A DNA stretch of 64,000 nt. Source: Pseudo-nitzschia pungens (Eukaryota > Bacillariophyta > Bacillariophyceae > Bacillariales > Bacillariaceae). Below the pieces are notes generated by a model that worked only from the letters and a program-made list of their open reading frames with translations, did not search any database and was not told the DNA's origin. The first letter of the stretch is position 1, and every line of letters begins with the position of its first letter. Position numbers and translations under genes: made by a program. The stretch spans positions 9,273,001 through 9,337,000 of the forward strand of contig CM074758.1 in NCBI GenBank assembly GCA_037355855.1, read 5' to 3'. Shown in pieces: positions 47,737 through 59,126 of the stretch.

Positions 47737-50073
47737 TCACTGTCCTACGTGTTCCATCCACTCTTCACTGTTGCTGCCCCACAGATCTACGAGGGGGACC
47801 ATTGCGTTTGGAGTCTCAGATCTTGTCGAATGTGATACCAGGCATTGCCGAGCAGCAGGGAAAGATGGATTCGACTGCGTCATTCCCCCGTATGAATCCA
47901 ATGAGATCAAGCTGGAGAAGCTGCTTTGGTAATCTCCGGATCGGAGCTTTTTCCTCGGAGAACATGCGTCCTCGCAATTGAAATTGGCGCTGCTTCTCCC
48001 ATCGGACTGAAATATAGGCTTGCCTATGAGCATTCCCGTCGGCTCCCCCATGACTCCCGTTCCAATTCCCCAAATTGCACTCGTGTTCGAAGCAAAGGAA
48101 ATGATCGGCTCGGGGGAAGGACCTACCACCATTCTCTCCTGAATCCTTTCTTCCGCGAGACGCAATTCTTCCAAATTCCGAAACAGATCGAGCTGGGCTT
48201 GAATGATTGGCAATCGGATCCTTTCCTGTGGTTTGCACTGCCAAGCCTGTTTCAGCAATTCTTTCAATCCTTCGGAGACGGGGGTGACGGCGCCGTAGTC
48301 CCCTTCGCTCGGGCTCCTTCGTCGTTTGGCATTCAACGGCAGATCCGTTGGGCGAACCCCCTGCTTGCACACGAGCTTGAGGTAGATATCGGGTGTGAAT
48401 GTCTCGAAGGGTTTTGCTTGACTGAGGATCTCCCACGAAATGATGCTCCATGAATAAATGTCGCAATCTCGATTGTAGGGTTGATGCAAGCAGACCTCGG
48501 GTGCCATGTATCGCATAGTTCCGACCACACCGGACAAGTGGAGTCGCCTGCGCCCTCTGTTGTTGTTGTTGTTGTTGCTGCTGCTGTTCCTATTCGAATT
48601 GCTTGTGCCACTGCCAGTGCCAGACTCAGCCGAGAATGGCAACTCTCGGCACAAGCCAAAATCAAAGAGCTTGAGGTTGCCCGTTTCCTCGCAGAATCCA
48701 ATGTTTTGTGGTTTGAGATCTCTGTAGACGACTCCCTTGGAATGGATGTAATCGAGGGCACACGCCAGTTGCTTGCACGTGGATAGTTTCTGAATGTTGC
48801 GCAGATGGAGTTGGATGTTGTTTCGGGGCCGATCGACAGTCTTCCATCGTTCTATCCTTTGATCGAGTGTCTCCTGCAGAACGTCCATCAAGAAAAAGAA
48901 CGAGGTGGCGGGAGAAAGAACCTTTTCGGAAGCATGTTGCTGGTAGTCTTCGTGTGCTTCGCAAGTCGCATTTCCGAAACTCGCAATCCCACCCTCGGAC
49001 AATCCTCGGAGCTTGACAATGTTTGGGTGGTCGAGGCTCCCCAAGACGTGCGCTTCGTATACCAATTCTGTTGCGGCCTTAATGTAGGCACGTGAATCGG
49101 CAACGATTTCTCGTTTGAGTTGTTTGCACGCGTATTGGCGTTTCCCGTTCCAACCACGCCGGAGGGTGACCCTGGTGACCTGAGCGAAAGCGCCCTTGCC
49201 CAACAAAGATTCATTATTTCCTGCAAAACTACACGTACTACCACTACTACTACAGGGAACCACTTCATCCGAATTCACAAGCACAACATCTTCCGTGTCC
49301 GGTTTCAGGCTCGTGCCCTTAAGCATGGCCTGGAATTTGTCCCGGATAGCATCCACAATGAATTGCTTCGTGGTGATCTTGGCGCTGTAACCACCGCTCG
49401 CAGAGGATGAGCTCTGCAGCTGAAGCTGCTGTTTGTGTTGCAAGAAATTAGGCGGCAGAGAATGGACCCGAGCAGAATTCAAAGACGGAATGCTTTGTGA
49501 TGAATTCTGACTCGAGAGACAAGAATTCGGAATCCCTGATTGTTGTTGTTGTTGACGATGATCATGATGCTCGTCGCATTCCACGCGATGGAAGGAAGAG
49601 TTGTCGGAGATGCGTGTCATCAAATAGTGGCTAAAAACGTTGTGGTTAGGGTTTTGGGTTCGAGTCTTGTCCGGCAAAGGAGACAATCGCTGACCACAAG
49701 AAGCAGAGCTGTGTATTATTGTGTTGTTGTTGTTGTTGTTGTTGTTATTGACGTGATCATTGTGCAACCAACCGTCGCTGGTGGTTACACTTTGATTGAG
49801 TCCCCTTCGTTCATATAAAGTCCGTTTCCGTTTACCAATTGGAAACGGTTGGATACCGTCAGAGTATTTGTTGTTGTTGTTGTTGTTGTTGTTGTTACGG
49901 TTGCCCGTCATGCATGCCGCATTGTCTTCACCAAACAACAAAGTGTTTTCTACATGTATTGTCTCCCAGGGATTATTGCACACGGCATTGATGTCCGTCA
50001 GACCCAAGTGAAAGCCGCAATCGAAATTAATGTCCTGATGGTTCATTGCAAATTCTCTTCTTGCGTTGGTCAT
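47737..50073 (-). CDS. Serine/threonine protein kinase with Asn/Gln-rich N-terminal region
   Basis: The start is ATG 50073 (MTNARREFAMNHQDINFD); a longer frame upstream lacks ATG. It has 778 residues. The first ~280 are low complexity, including Asn runs, QQQQQ and a region with HKQQLQLQSSSS. The kinase domain follows: P-loop LLGKGAFAQV (about 294), catalytic Lys in YACKQLKRE, hinge FFFLMDVLQETL, catalytic loop VVYRDLKPQNI (HRD is YRD; about 448), DFG in LKLFDFGL, then an Asn/Ser insert in the activation loop before VVGTMRYMAPEV, and DIYSWSIISWEIL. The layout resembles tyrosine kinase-like or ULK-like protein kinases. All catalytic residues are present, so it should be active. Pathway unknown; likely cytosolic, as no signal peptide or membrane helix is visible. 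Confidence 0.9.
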   Translation of the reverse strand: MTNARREFAMNHQDINFDCGFHLGLTDINAVCNNPWETIHVENTLLFGEDNAACMTGNRNNNNNNNNNKYSDGIQPFPIGKRKRTLYERRGLNQSVTTSDGWLHNDHVNNNNNNNNNTIIHSSASCGQRLSPLPDKTRTQNPNHNVFSHYLMTRISDNSSFHRVECDEHHDHRQQQQQSGIPNSCLSSQNSSQSIPSLNSARVHSLPPNFLQHKQQLQLQSSSSASGGYSAKITTKQFIVDAIRDKFQAMLKGTSLKPDTEDVVLVNSDEVVPCSSSGSTCSFAGNNESLLGKGAFAQVTRVTLRRGWNGKRQYACKQLKREIVADSRAYIKAATELVYEAHVLGSLDHPNIVKLRGLSEGGIASFGNATCEAHEDYQQHASEKVLSPATSFFFLMDVLQETLDQRIERWKTVDRPRNNIQLHLRNIQKLSTCKQLACALDYIHSKGVVYRDLKPQNIGFCEETGNLKLFDFGLCRELPFSAESGTGSGTSNSNRNSSSNNNNNNRGRRRLHLSGVVGTMRYMAPEVCLHQPYNRDCDIYSWSIISWEILSQAKPFETFTPDIYLKLVCKQGVRPTDLPLNAKRRRSPSEGDYGAVTPVSEGLKELLKQAWQCKPQERIRLPIIQAQLDLFRNLEELRLAEERIQERMVVGPSPEPIISFASNTSAIWGIGTGVMGEPTGMLIGKPIFQSDGRSSANFNCEDACSPRKKLRSGDYQSSFSSLISLDSYGGMTQSNPSFPAARQCLVSHSTRSETPNAMVPLVDLWGSNSEEWMEHVGQ

Positions 50074-53060
50074 TTCCTGAAAGCAAAGCAGAGAACGGAA
50101 AGAGTAAGTGAGTGAGTGAGTGAGTGAGTATTCTGGCAGGCGCTCTTTCCTGCTCAGATTTCCCACATCGCTAGCGCCTTGTTCCTAGAGTAAAACGAAA
50201 GGAGCAAACACCGAGATGCCTTCCATCTTCTCCAGCAAACCACTAGCCGCAATATCATAGTATCTCTTACGAAGTACGGTACATGAACTCAAAGGGACCG
50301 ACATACCGTTTGTTCACTCTCATCCACCAATATGGCTCGCAACCGATGGAATATGTGGTTTGGGTCGTCTCTCATCCTGAACGGTATTTGAAAGAGCAGG
50401 GGTGAAAATACGGTAATTTTAAAAGATTACAATACTGATAAATAGACGACAGAGAATCACTAATAATTATACTACATGTACCGTATTTGCCACGATCATT
50501 CTTCGTATCAATCAAAAAGACAACTTGTAGTTCGCACATAAGGTAATTACCCGTACCATAATCCTATTCGTTTTAGTTAGTTGCGTTTTAAGGCCACGGA
50601 TATTCTTGGGATTGAACTCGTGACTTGAAGATATCTAACATCGATTGGGGATGTTATTTCTATTATTATTTCATGTTCAACTTCTTCGTTTCTCAGATGC
50701 CTCATGGGCGTTAAAAAAAAAGTACGTGATTAATGCAATCTAGGGTGCAGTTTTTGATATTGTTAAATGAAACTAGACTCAGGTGCTGTACTATATAAAA
50801 AACCTTAGAATACAGTAATCGTTTTTAATGATTTTCAACCGGAACTGTACCTGACATTGAAGGGTTCTATCGAATACCATTCGTTTTGGTCATCGGGGAA
50901 GATTGAAATGACGCGTAATATAGCCTAATTGGATTCTTCACGAGGAGTTGTTATTCGAAGCGATTCATTCTTCTAACCTACGAAGTCAATGGTAGCGCGC
51001 TCAACAATCCCCAACAAGATGATATTCATAATGAAAATTTATTTCGTCTTATCTGTGACGAATAAGTCCATCTTTTCTTAGCATATGGTAAAAAAATAAT
51101 AAGAGATTACTACGTACTACAGAATTCCTATCAGCTGTCCCCGGGTTTCAGTAGAAATTAGTAGTCGGGGACGTAGAACCGGGGGACAGCTGATAAGAAT
51201 TTTGTAGTACGTTTCTGAAGTCATTGCTTCTGCGTCGTCGCACCAGGCAATTCTTCAATAATAGGTTCGTACACGCGACTCACCAATAATAACAATCATC
51301 AACTCTACCAGAGAAGCCTTCCCCAACATCTAAGCGAATTATTTCCTTCTGGCGAGGCGTGTTTTTCATTCTATTTCGATCGATTTCGATCAATTCAGTA
51401 ATTATCAATGATCATTCCTGGTATTACGGCGGGGACTTTTCGGGTGGTGTTTAATTCTGTGGCTCGGGTGTTGGTAAGGTTACTACGAGTACCGTAACAT
51501 ACACTTACGGTACGTTAGATAGCGAACCATTTTTGTTCTAATCTGACATCATCAATCAAATCAGCTAACGAGAATCCTTACCGTACAGTAAGGATTATGC
51601 AATAAGATTTACCGAAGTAGTAATAATGAACGGGAACATGGCAGTAGACGGGACTCATCATCGAACTCTATGAGTTGCAGGCCTCTATTGCGGTAAGGCT
51701 TAATTAGTAGTGAGTTATATAATGAACATACCGATTACTTCTTCCATCCGCATCGGAGGATGTTTTCCATTACTGATTCAAAATACGGTAATTAAGGTAA
51801 GGTTACCGTAAGTTACCCTCAATAATATCATCACTTTCACGCAAAAAATAATGATAAAAATAACTTTTGTGTTACAAATTGACAGGGCCGGAATGCTCCT
51901 CATCGGATGGAATTGAAAGGGGCGACAATGATTAATGTAAGATTACGTAACCTGGTACGGTGGTGAGTTTCTTTTTTAATTAGGTTGATTGGTAAGCCTT
52001 ACTCGTGCTACACCCTTCCCAAGGAACTACGCCTTTAATGCAAATGCGGCATCAATTATTCAAACCCGGAGTCAAAGCGAGAATACCAGATCTCTTTTGC
52101 AACCAACCTAGGAAGTATTTTTTTTAATCCTCGCAACTCCAAAACAATGGACAGTCGCGCACGCTACGTACTGCACTGCTCCCATTCGTAGTGGTATACG
52201 GTATTCAATACCTGGTGCAATGTCAGACTGACTTTGGTAGGTTGGTGATAGACCCTGGTTATTGAATGGTCAACGGATAACATTATTATTATTTTAAAAA
52301 GTCTGCGATACGATAGTTCTCACCGACGTGGGAGTTGGAGGTCATCACTCATGTTCTAAAAGCATAGAGTAAGGTCTTATTCAATACCTTATTGATATGA
52401 TACCGCACAAGTAAGGTTTACTTACATAGGTATTTTTGATGAATACGTAGTTCTTTTTAAAAAAGAAATACCGGTAGAGCAGAAATTATATGCTAAGGAA
52501 AAAGACCTGAGTCGCTTCCGTACGGTATCCTTTTCATCAAAAATACGAAGTAATCTTACGAAGTACGAAATTAATACAGTAATACTACGAAGTACAAAGT
52601 AAGGTTACTACTATTAATGTACGGTAACTTACCATCGATGAATCAATGAATAAGTAAGACTTACTTCGTAATACGTAAGGTTTTTTAGTCCTACTCGTAA
52701 ACCTTACTCGTGAAGACTAAGTTACCGCAGCAATGATTGTTGAAGACTCGACTCTTCTCTCCGGAGACAAGGATTAATTAAGGATTACTCGAACATAGAT
52801 TAAGTAAGGTTTTTCTCGGAAATGTCAAAACCGTTATGAGAACCGGGAACTGTGGGACTAAAAGAAACGGTATGTTTTGTACTACCGGTACGTACTACGT
52901 AAGGGGCGTAATCATCTGTGATCTCATTGTGTGCGTGTTAGTTATAATACTCACGGTAACCTTACCATACGTAACCTACCTTATGAAGACACCGATATGA
53001 GATAGGAATGGTTTCGAATTTGAAATGCGGTAACCTTATGATCTTAACCTTACGAAAAAA
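50074..53060. repeat. Gene desert dense in GTAAGGTTAC / GTAACCTTAC motifs
   Basis: No coding frame is supported over 3 kb. From about 51470 to 53060 the sequence is largely built from GTAAGGTTAC-type words and their relatives (GTACGGTAAG, ACGAAGTAAT), for example near 51476, 51790, 52600, 52955 and 53030. A foldback element is at 51112-51212. Confidence 0.75.
51112..51212. mobile_element. Short foldback element sharing termini with the 42.3-kb element
   Basis: Left arm 51112-51144 (starts ACGTACTACAGAATTCC) and right arm 51178-51212 are near-perfect inverted copies around a 33-bp centre. The arms share TACTAC, AATTCCTATCAGCTG and a C-run with the ends of the 502-bp element, so this looks like an internally deleted family member. 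Confidence 0.75.
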
Positions 53061-54174
53061 CATTCAGTGGTTTGTTGACTTCGTCACAAGAGTTTGCGTT
53101 TGAGACTGATAATGGGGATGATGAAGGCAAAGAATCGTTCCTATCTCACGAGACTCCGAACTACCCGCGTTATGATGAATTCTACGTGTGCGATTCGCCG
53201 GATCCATGGCGAGGGGACGCCGACGACAGGAAGGAAGGAGTGAATCAAACAAACAAACAAACAAACAAACAATCAACCATCCATCCATCCGCGATGTTTT
53301 GACAGCGATGCTGTGGCAATTTAGCACGTCACATCAACCTCTTTGACCCTGGTGAGTAACAGGGAAAACGCTGCGTCGATCGGTATCGAGGAGTATCTTG
53401 GGCCTGAGGCACAGCGTTAGGGGATTCTGCTGCAACATTGTTATTCCACCCAGTTGGCAGCGAATGCCACCAGTGAGGGTGTTATTGGGTTGGTTGGTTG
53501 ATTCGTTGTGCAGCTATGACACGCATTCTACTGCGATGGATTTTTTTTGTTGGGAAGCTTCCAAAGAAACCGTGCGACGCAACGACGGGGAATGAGTGGA
53601 ACAAGGGGACGAGCTAGTACCAATGCTTGTTAGAAACTACCGATGTGCCCGGTTCGTGGAGATCCGAAGGAATCGGCGCACGTCGATCCGCAAACAATTT
53701 TCATTCATTGAAAGCGACGGACCACTCGGGACTGCACTGCGCAAGGCTGTGCCGTTCCGCCATTCTCTACGAATTTCGAAATGGGTGGAGGGTCGAATCA
53801 CGATTCGAGACGACGTTGCGTGTTGCTTGATGGCTTCGTTCGGGGAACGAACAAAATCCGATGGGTTGGAGACATTCGCGCTTGTTGGTTTTCTTTTTTC
53901 CAGATTGCAGATTGGATTTCGGAGTCAAGTCTGGTGAGTACAGTAGCAACCAGCTGCTCGGTCGTCCCAGATTTCTTGTTTGGATCGTAAAAAACACGCG
54001 TTTGTCGGTAGTTCTTTGCTGCCGTATGTCGAGAATGGACACAATTGCATCCGTGGCATGATTGATGATACAGACCTTTTGTCGGTTGGCTAGTACGTTT
54101 TGGTCCCAACTGCATGCGCGCCCTTTTGACAGAATGCAATGAAAGGAAACGAAACGAAACGAAACGAAACGGAA
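53061..54174. other. Region with ambiguous exon signals on both strands
   Basis: Plus-strand donors (GTGAGT) are at 53351 and 53935, and a strong acceptor (TTTCTTTTTTCCAG) ends at 53902, but no consistent plus-strand frame links them. An ACAA/ACAAAC run is near 53250-53270. I could not settle a gene model. Confidence 0.35.
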
Positions 54175-54582
54175 TCACCGCACGGGATTGTAAAAAACTG
54201 TCATGCCGTCTGCTTCTGTGGCATTGTGCGGTGCGTTTGGATCCCAACAACAAAATCGATCGTTGGTGAATGCACGGGAATTCACGTCAACGCGACGAAC
54301 GGCGAGCGACGAGGCCACTGTCTTGCCGCGGTCCTGCCCAGGCACGGTGCCGTGGACGGACGGTCGGTGGATCGGATCGATCGTTGCGTCTTGGGGCAGA
54401 ATTTGTATGTTCGCACTGAAAGGAGTACTGCGTATTTCCTGCCAGAGGATTCTAGTGGAAGATTGCGGAAAGTTACTGCCACCCGACATATTACTGCTAT
54501 TGTTTTTCTGTGATTGGATCGTACCCGGGGTGGCCGAAGGTGTTCGCCTGGTGGTTTGTTCGTCACCCGATAGTTGATTCAT
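54175..54582 (-). CDS. Hypothetical protein, possibly a first exon
   Basis: ATG 54582 starts a 135-codon frame (MNQLSGDEQTTRRTPSATPG ... GMTVFYNPVR). Composition is Ser/Thr/Pro-rich and protein-like. A possible donor (CG|GTGATT) lies at the end of the frame, and a further minus-strand frame near 54110-53800 (LTRLDSEIQSAIWKKENQQ) might be a second exon, but competing plus-strand splice signals at 53902 and 53935 make the structure uncertain. No family recognised. Confidence 0.33.
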   Translation of the reverse strand: MNQLSGDEQTTRRTPSATPGTIQSQKNNSSNMSGGSNFPQSSTRILWQEIRSTPFSANIQILPQDATIDPIHRPSVHGTVPGQDRGKTVASSLAVRRVDVNSRAFTNDRFCCWDPNAPHNATEADGMTVFYNPVR

Positions 54583-55310
54583 CTGAGGGTTAGCTCTTTG
54601 ATTTCACTGGATTGATGACTCACAAAGTGAATGCACGAATTTGTCGCTTCCATTTCTTACTTTGACAGCGAGACGGTGCGGAATGTTCTCTGATCTACGG
54701 GAAAACATACAATATTCTTTTCTTTCGAACCAGTCCATTGGTGGATCATGATATTTTGATAGATTTCTGCACTTTTATCCACTTTACGGTTGTAAATATG
54801 AATTATACTTTGATGTAATGATATTGATAGTATCCCCTTCACTTCACTTTACTTCACTAGCTGTAGCAGTCGATTCGACACCAACCCTATCTTCACTCCC
54901 ACAAGCACCGAGGCTTCACCTTCCCCGAGCTAAAACGATTCGATTCGCGGTCCATCATTCTTGCCAAAGTTCGTCTTTACCTATTTCAGTTCCCGGTTTC
55001 ATAAGGAACATGCTTCTGTACGGATAGTAACCAACAAAACGCCCACGATGGCGTTCATTTTCGTTGCAGCACAAATATTCATTGATACATTGGTGATTTC
55101 CTGAAAACAACAGAATTATTCTAAGGAACGCCCACGATAGCGTTCACAGCCACGAAAAGAAACGCTCACGACAGCGCTTCGGTTTCGAGTAGTCATTCGA
55201 AACACCCACGACGGCGTATTCTTGTTTCACATGAATGAATGCATGCATTCGTGCTTCCATGCTTCCATTATTGGAAGTATCAGTGCGAGCCAAGGCAATG
55301 CCCCCGGCAG
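54583..55310. other. Intergenic with four small hairpins
   Basis: It holds the hairpin series at 55038-55217. Otherwise AT-rich, with CACTT repeats near 54838-54858. No gene is supported. Confidence 0.5.
55038..55217. repeat. Four spaced hairpins with a conserved CACGA loop
   Basis: AACGCCCACGATGGCGTT (55038-55055), AACGCCCACGATAGCGTT (55127-55144), AACGCTCACGACAGCGCTT (55161-55179) and AACACCCACGACGGCGT (55201-55217). Each can form a 5-6-bp stem around CACGAT/CACGAC, and base changes in the arms are partly compensated. Confidence 0.7.
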
Positions 55311-56039
55311 TTAGAGCTCGATCTGCAACACCTCCAAACCGGTGCTGTCGGTCGCAAACGAGTTGTCGGTTTCGATCACGGGCTCGTCGTCATTGCGCTT
55401 CGACCTTCGTTTCCACCAGCCGACTTTTTTCGACCCTTGCTGTTGCTGCTGGCGATTGTAAACCTTCTCGAGGCGTTTTTGGAATCGATCCGACTTTTTC
55501 TGCTCCCGGTGGGAGTTCTCTCTGGCCCTTGGAGTTGCGTACGATGCCGTTTCGCTTCTGCTTTTGGCAGTGGACCGCTTGGATTTTTTCCGAGAACATC
55601 GAAAGATTCCCCAACGGCTGCGCTTCTTGGGTTTCACTGGGGGCGGGCTTTGTTTTGGATCGATTCTCTTCTTTTTGCGACGCTTCACACGCTTGGGTTT
55701 TTCCTCCTTCTCCTCCTTCACCTCGGTTTCAATAACGTCCGACGGCGCATTCCCATTCTCGTTACCTTTGCCATCATCGGCGTCGCCTGTGCTGCAAAGT
55801 TCGGTGTTCTGAATAGAATCTTTCCAACCGCTCGCCATCGTTCCACAACCTGCGCAGTCTCCAGTGATTGTTGAGAGGAAAGTGGAAGCGATTTTTGTGG
55901 ATTCAACCATCTCGTTAGCAGTGGCAGTTGCAACGCTAAGGGCGGAAGTCACGGGAGATATTGTTTCCTTGTAATTGCTGTTGCTGTTGCTGTTGCTGTT
56001 GCTCTCACTCAAAGGAGAGTCATCATCATCACTGGCCAT
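55311..56039 (-). CDS. Small lysine/arginine-rich hypothetical protein
   Basis: ATG 56039 gives 242 residues. The N-terminus is Ser/Asp/Asn-rich (SESNSNSNSNSNYK), followed by a Ser/Thr/Ala-rich stretch, then a strongly basic half with several nuclear-localisation-like clusters (KPKRVKRRKKKR, KPKKRSRWGIFRCSRKKSKR, KKVGWWKRRSKR) and a polyglutamine run. It ends DSTGLEVLQIEL. It is probably nuclear or nucleic-acid binding, by composition only. No known domain recognised. Confidence 0.55.
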   Translation of the reverse strand: MASDDDDSPLSESNSNSNSNSNYKETISPVTSALSVATATANEMVESTKIASTFLSTITGDCAGCGTMASGWKDSIQNTELCSTGDADDGKGNENGNAPSDVIETEVKEEKEEKPKRVKRRKKKRIDPKQSPPPVKPKKRSRWGIFRCSRKKSKRSTAKSRSETASYATPRARENSHREQKKSDRFQKRLEKVYNRQQQQQGSKKVGWWKRRSKRNDDEPVIETDNSFATDSTGLEVLQIEL

Positions 56040-58647
56040 GTTTAGAAGGTTGCATTGTAAAAATGTGGATGGACTCTAAAATGTTTTTAACAATGCAATA
56101 CACGATCTGTTTCACCTATCAATAAGGAAATTTATACACGACAAAATGCTCGTGTGTATGGGTCCATTTTTTATCGTTGGGTTGCATTCGATTAAGTAGG
56201 GATATTTCTCAACTTTTTTGGCTTCCGTTGGGCGTTATTTTTTCTTTCTGAACGGGTGCGCCATTCAAGTATTTTTAACTGTCGGATTCAACTAAACGGA
56301 TAACTAACATCCGCACTATCCTTCAAAGAGAAGAATTTAGGGAAAATTCTTTGAAAAATAATCTCCGACTTAGCTCCCGCAAACCGCAGAACGATGTCAA
56401 GATCTTTCTTCCTATCGCCATCCAAGAAGTTGAGTTAATGGCGATGATAAACCTTACCGTACAGTAAGGTTACGAGTGTGAGGATGAATCCCTAGCAACT
56501 AGTGAATGACCTCACTCTTATTGTACAACAGCATTTTGCAGGTTATGAGCATCCAAACTACCAAGTTCATCACCACAACAGGTAGATAAACAAATAATGA
56601 ACAGCAGACTGATTTACTGCACCATCTTCAATCACCAGAGCTTCAAAAACGGAGTTTCCCGATCCTGAACCTTTCCATCGAATTTTTTCGGTATGGGAGG
56701 ATGTCCGATCGAGAGCCAGCAGATGTCCATCTATTGTTGGTGGACAACCTATTAGTAAGGTTACTACTACTAGTAAGATTACTATGATGATAGTAACCCA
56801 TGAAAATATGGTACAGTAGTTGAGGTGATCAGACATCTTTCAAATTTTAAAGCCCTACCATATCAACACGACCTACCCATTGTTGACTTGCCACCAAGAA
56901 TAATTGTAGTAGTAAACCTTACTAGTACTACTAGTACGCAGCTGATGGTAATGTGGTAGCACTAATACTACTAGTAGTTGCTGGGCTTGGATATAGTTGT
57001 GAGCACCAGTACTACTACTAGTAGTAGTAATAGGAGTAGTCGGGTTTTTTCCCCATTTGTTCATTTGTTTTCTGTAGGCACTTTCCTTGTTCTTGATGCA
57101 TTCTTGTGAACAATGGAGGCCCACCACTACAGTAGTAGTAAGTTACTACTACGAGACACCACCAGAGATACTATTTTTGGTTCCAAGAAGTTGGTGAGGA
57201 TTGTTCACTCTGGTACTAATAGTAGTAGTAGTACTTCGTAGAGATCCTTGACAACAAAAAGGTTAGCTTAGTAGTACTAGTGTATCAATGAAAGCCTTCA
57301 CGTCAGAATAATAATTCGATGAAACAAAATACTAGTATTAGTAAGAACGAACATTGATAAAAAATGCACGACGCTGTACGAGTTGATGGTTTTTGTTGCT
57401 TTGCACAGCATTTGATCGGAAGAATTGCAGATAAAAAGTACAAATTGCTCGTTCCAATACATTCTGTTCAACAATAAGAATCTTACTGTAAGAAGCCCTA
57501 CTATTATCCTTCTAAAAAAAACGAGACATGGAGCAGATAGCAGTAGCAACGCTGGTTCATGGCAAAAGTCGGAAAAAAGACGACCACTCACGCCACGATC
57601 AAATCTGTTACGAAATCCTCATAATAATATTATACTAGTATCTATCATCCTCGTGTTCCTCACAGTTACCCTGTGCACATACAGTAAGCTATATTTTCAT
57701 TTTGCTCTATTTCTGATTTGGGAGCTTTTCTCACAGCAATATGATCATCATGTCTCTCTTTCTATTGCTTCTGGGCACAGTGTAAAAAACATTCCACAAA
57801 AGACATGCCGAGAACTAACGAGTCACCTACCAAACTTCAGCAGACAAAAAATTGATGCTCCGTTGAATAATTTCATGGCTTTCTTCCTGGCAAAGTTTCT
57901 TCTTTGCTTTCCGTCCGATGCAAATGCTTCTTTGGCATAAGATACTACTACTAACATGTGCGGAATACAATGTCTTCGCTTGAAACGTGAATGCAAAACA
58001 CAAAGTACTACCGTGATTCACTAGGGCTGTATCTTTTTCTCAGACTGTGCAGTTACATTAGATTATTATTACAAACTATTATTCATCGATTTAGTGGAAT
58101 GGATACGGGTGTGTGTGTGTGTGTGTCTTCGTTGATTCAATCGCATCGATTTGAAACGTTCCTCGTGCTCCTTGATGCAGTACTAATATGTCTCGAGAAC
58201 CGTAAACGCATTGGTTCTTCTAATCCGGCGCAACCAAATATAACTTCGGTGAAAGAAGTTGTGTGAATGTCCGCGGAGCGAGCGAATCTCCGCAGATCGT
58301 GTGCGTTTGCAGTGACTCGCATGTTTTCATGGACGGAAGGTCGAAACGAAGATCAGGGTACGGAGCAAAGATTCCTGTTTCGCGTTCGAATCAATGGAAC
58401 CTATCACGCTCGTTCCCCACGCTGTTACTGTCGTAGTCGTAGTCGTTGTCAGAGTCTGTGCCATTCCCTCCCTCCTCCAATCGAATCCATCGGTACAGTC
58501 TTGGATTCCCTTCAAGACCGTCTATGAGAACAGAACCTCTTGACGTGAAATCCGGGACGACCAGGTTCGAATTGGCTCTCCGCACGCATTCTCTACTCGC
58601 ACCAGCAGAGTGCGTCGTATTTCTCCGCACCGCCCGAGTCCGCAAAG
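56040..58647. repeat. Gene-poor region with ACTAGT-rich runs
   Basis: A GTAAGGTTAC inverted pair lies at 56448-56475. TACTAGTA/GTAGTAGTA runs dominate 56755-57250. A GT run is at 58111-58125. Short frames exist but none is supported as a gene. Confidence 0.6.
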
Positions 58648-58908
58648 ATGCCAACGGTTGATCCAAGGGACAGGCCGGGCGTTGACACGGACGGCGACGG
58701 GGAACTGCTGAGCACGTTCGGTCGACTTCCGCTGCACCGAACCCGCGTTGTCGTCCCCTTCGTCTTCGCGGGCTTTTTTATCTTGTATTGGTGCGGGATC
58801 ATCATCATGGGATTCATCGTTGTCGTACAGCACGTCCTGGTGTCGTTTCGGATTGTTTTGTTCGAAGCGTTGCTGGTGTCTTCGTTGTGTTCTGACTTGT
58901 ATGTATAG
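58648..58908 (+). CDS. Small putative membrane protein, doubtful
   Basis: ATG 58648 gives 86 residues: a polar head (MPTVDPRDRPGVDTDGDGEL) followed by a long hydrophobic stretch (VVVPFVFAGFFILYWCGIII then MGFIVVVQHVLV) that would span the membrane once or twice. The opposite strand is also open here in more than one frame with acidic, protein-like segments, so the coding strand is unsure. Confidence 0.33.
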   Translation: MPTVDPRDRPGVDTDGDGELLSTFGRLPLHRTRVVVPFVFAGFFILYWCGIIIMGFIVVVQHVLVSFRIVLFEALLVSSLCSDLYV

Positions 58909-59126
58909 GGTTGTATAATATTATTATTGTAAGGATCAATGTGGAATGTGGAATGTGCGTGTGACTTGTGACTTGTCGTTGTCCAACAACTTGGTTGTCT
59001 TCTCTCCTCAACCCGGAACGAATCAATCTTCTCGTACTGACGCTTAGATGTCACATAACTTACTCGCACCCTGTGACAAACTGCGATGATTGATGGGAAA
59101 CCTTCGGGACCGGTGAATGGATCCAC

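Noticed and set aside
50570..50640. GGGATTGAACT resembling a reversed tRNA B box
   Set aside because: No matching A box or cloverleaf could be found at the right distance on either strand.
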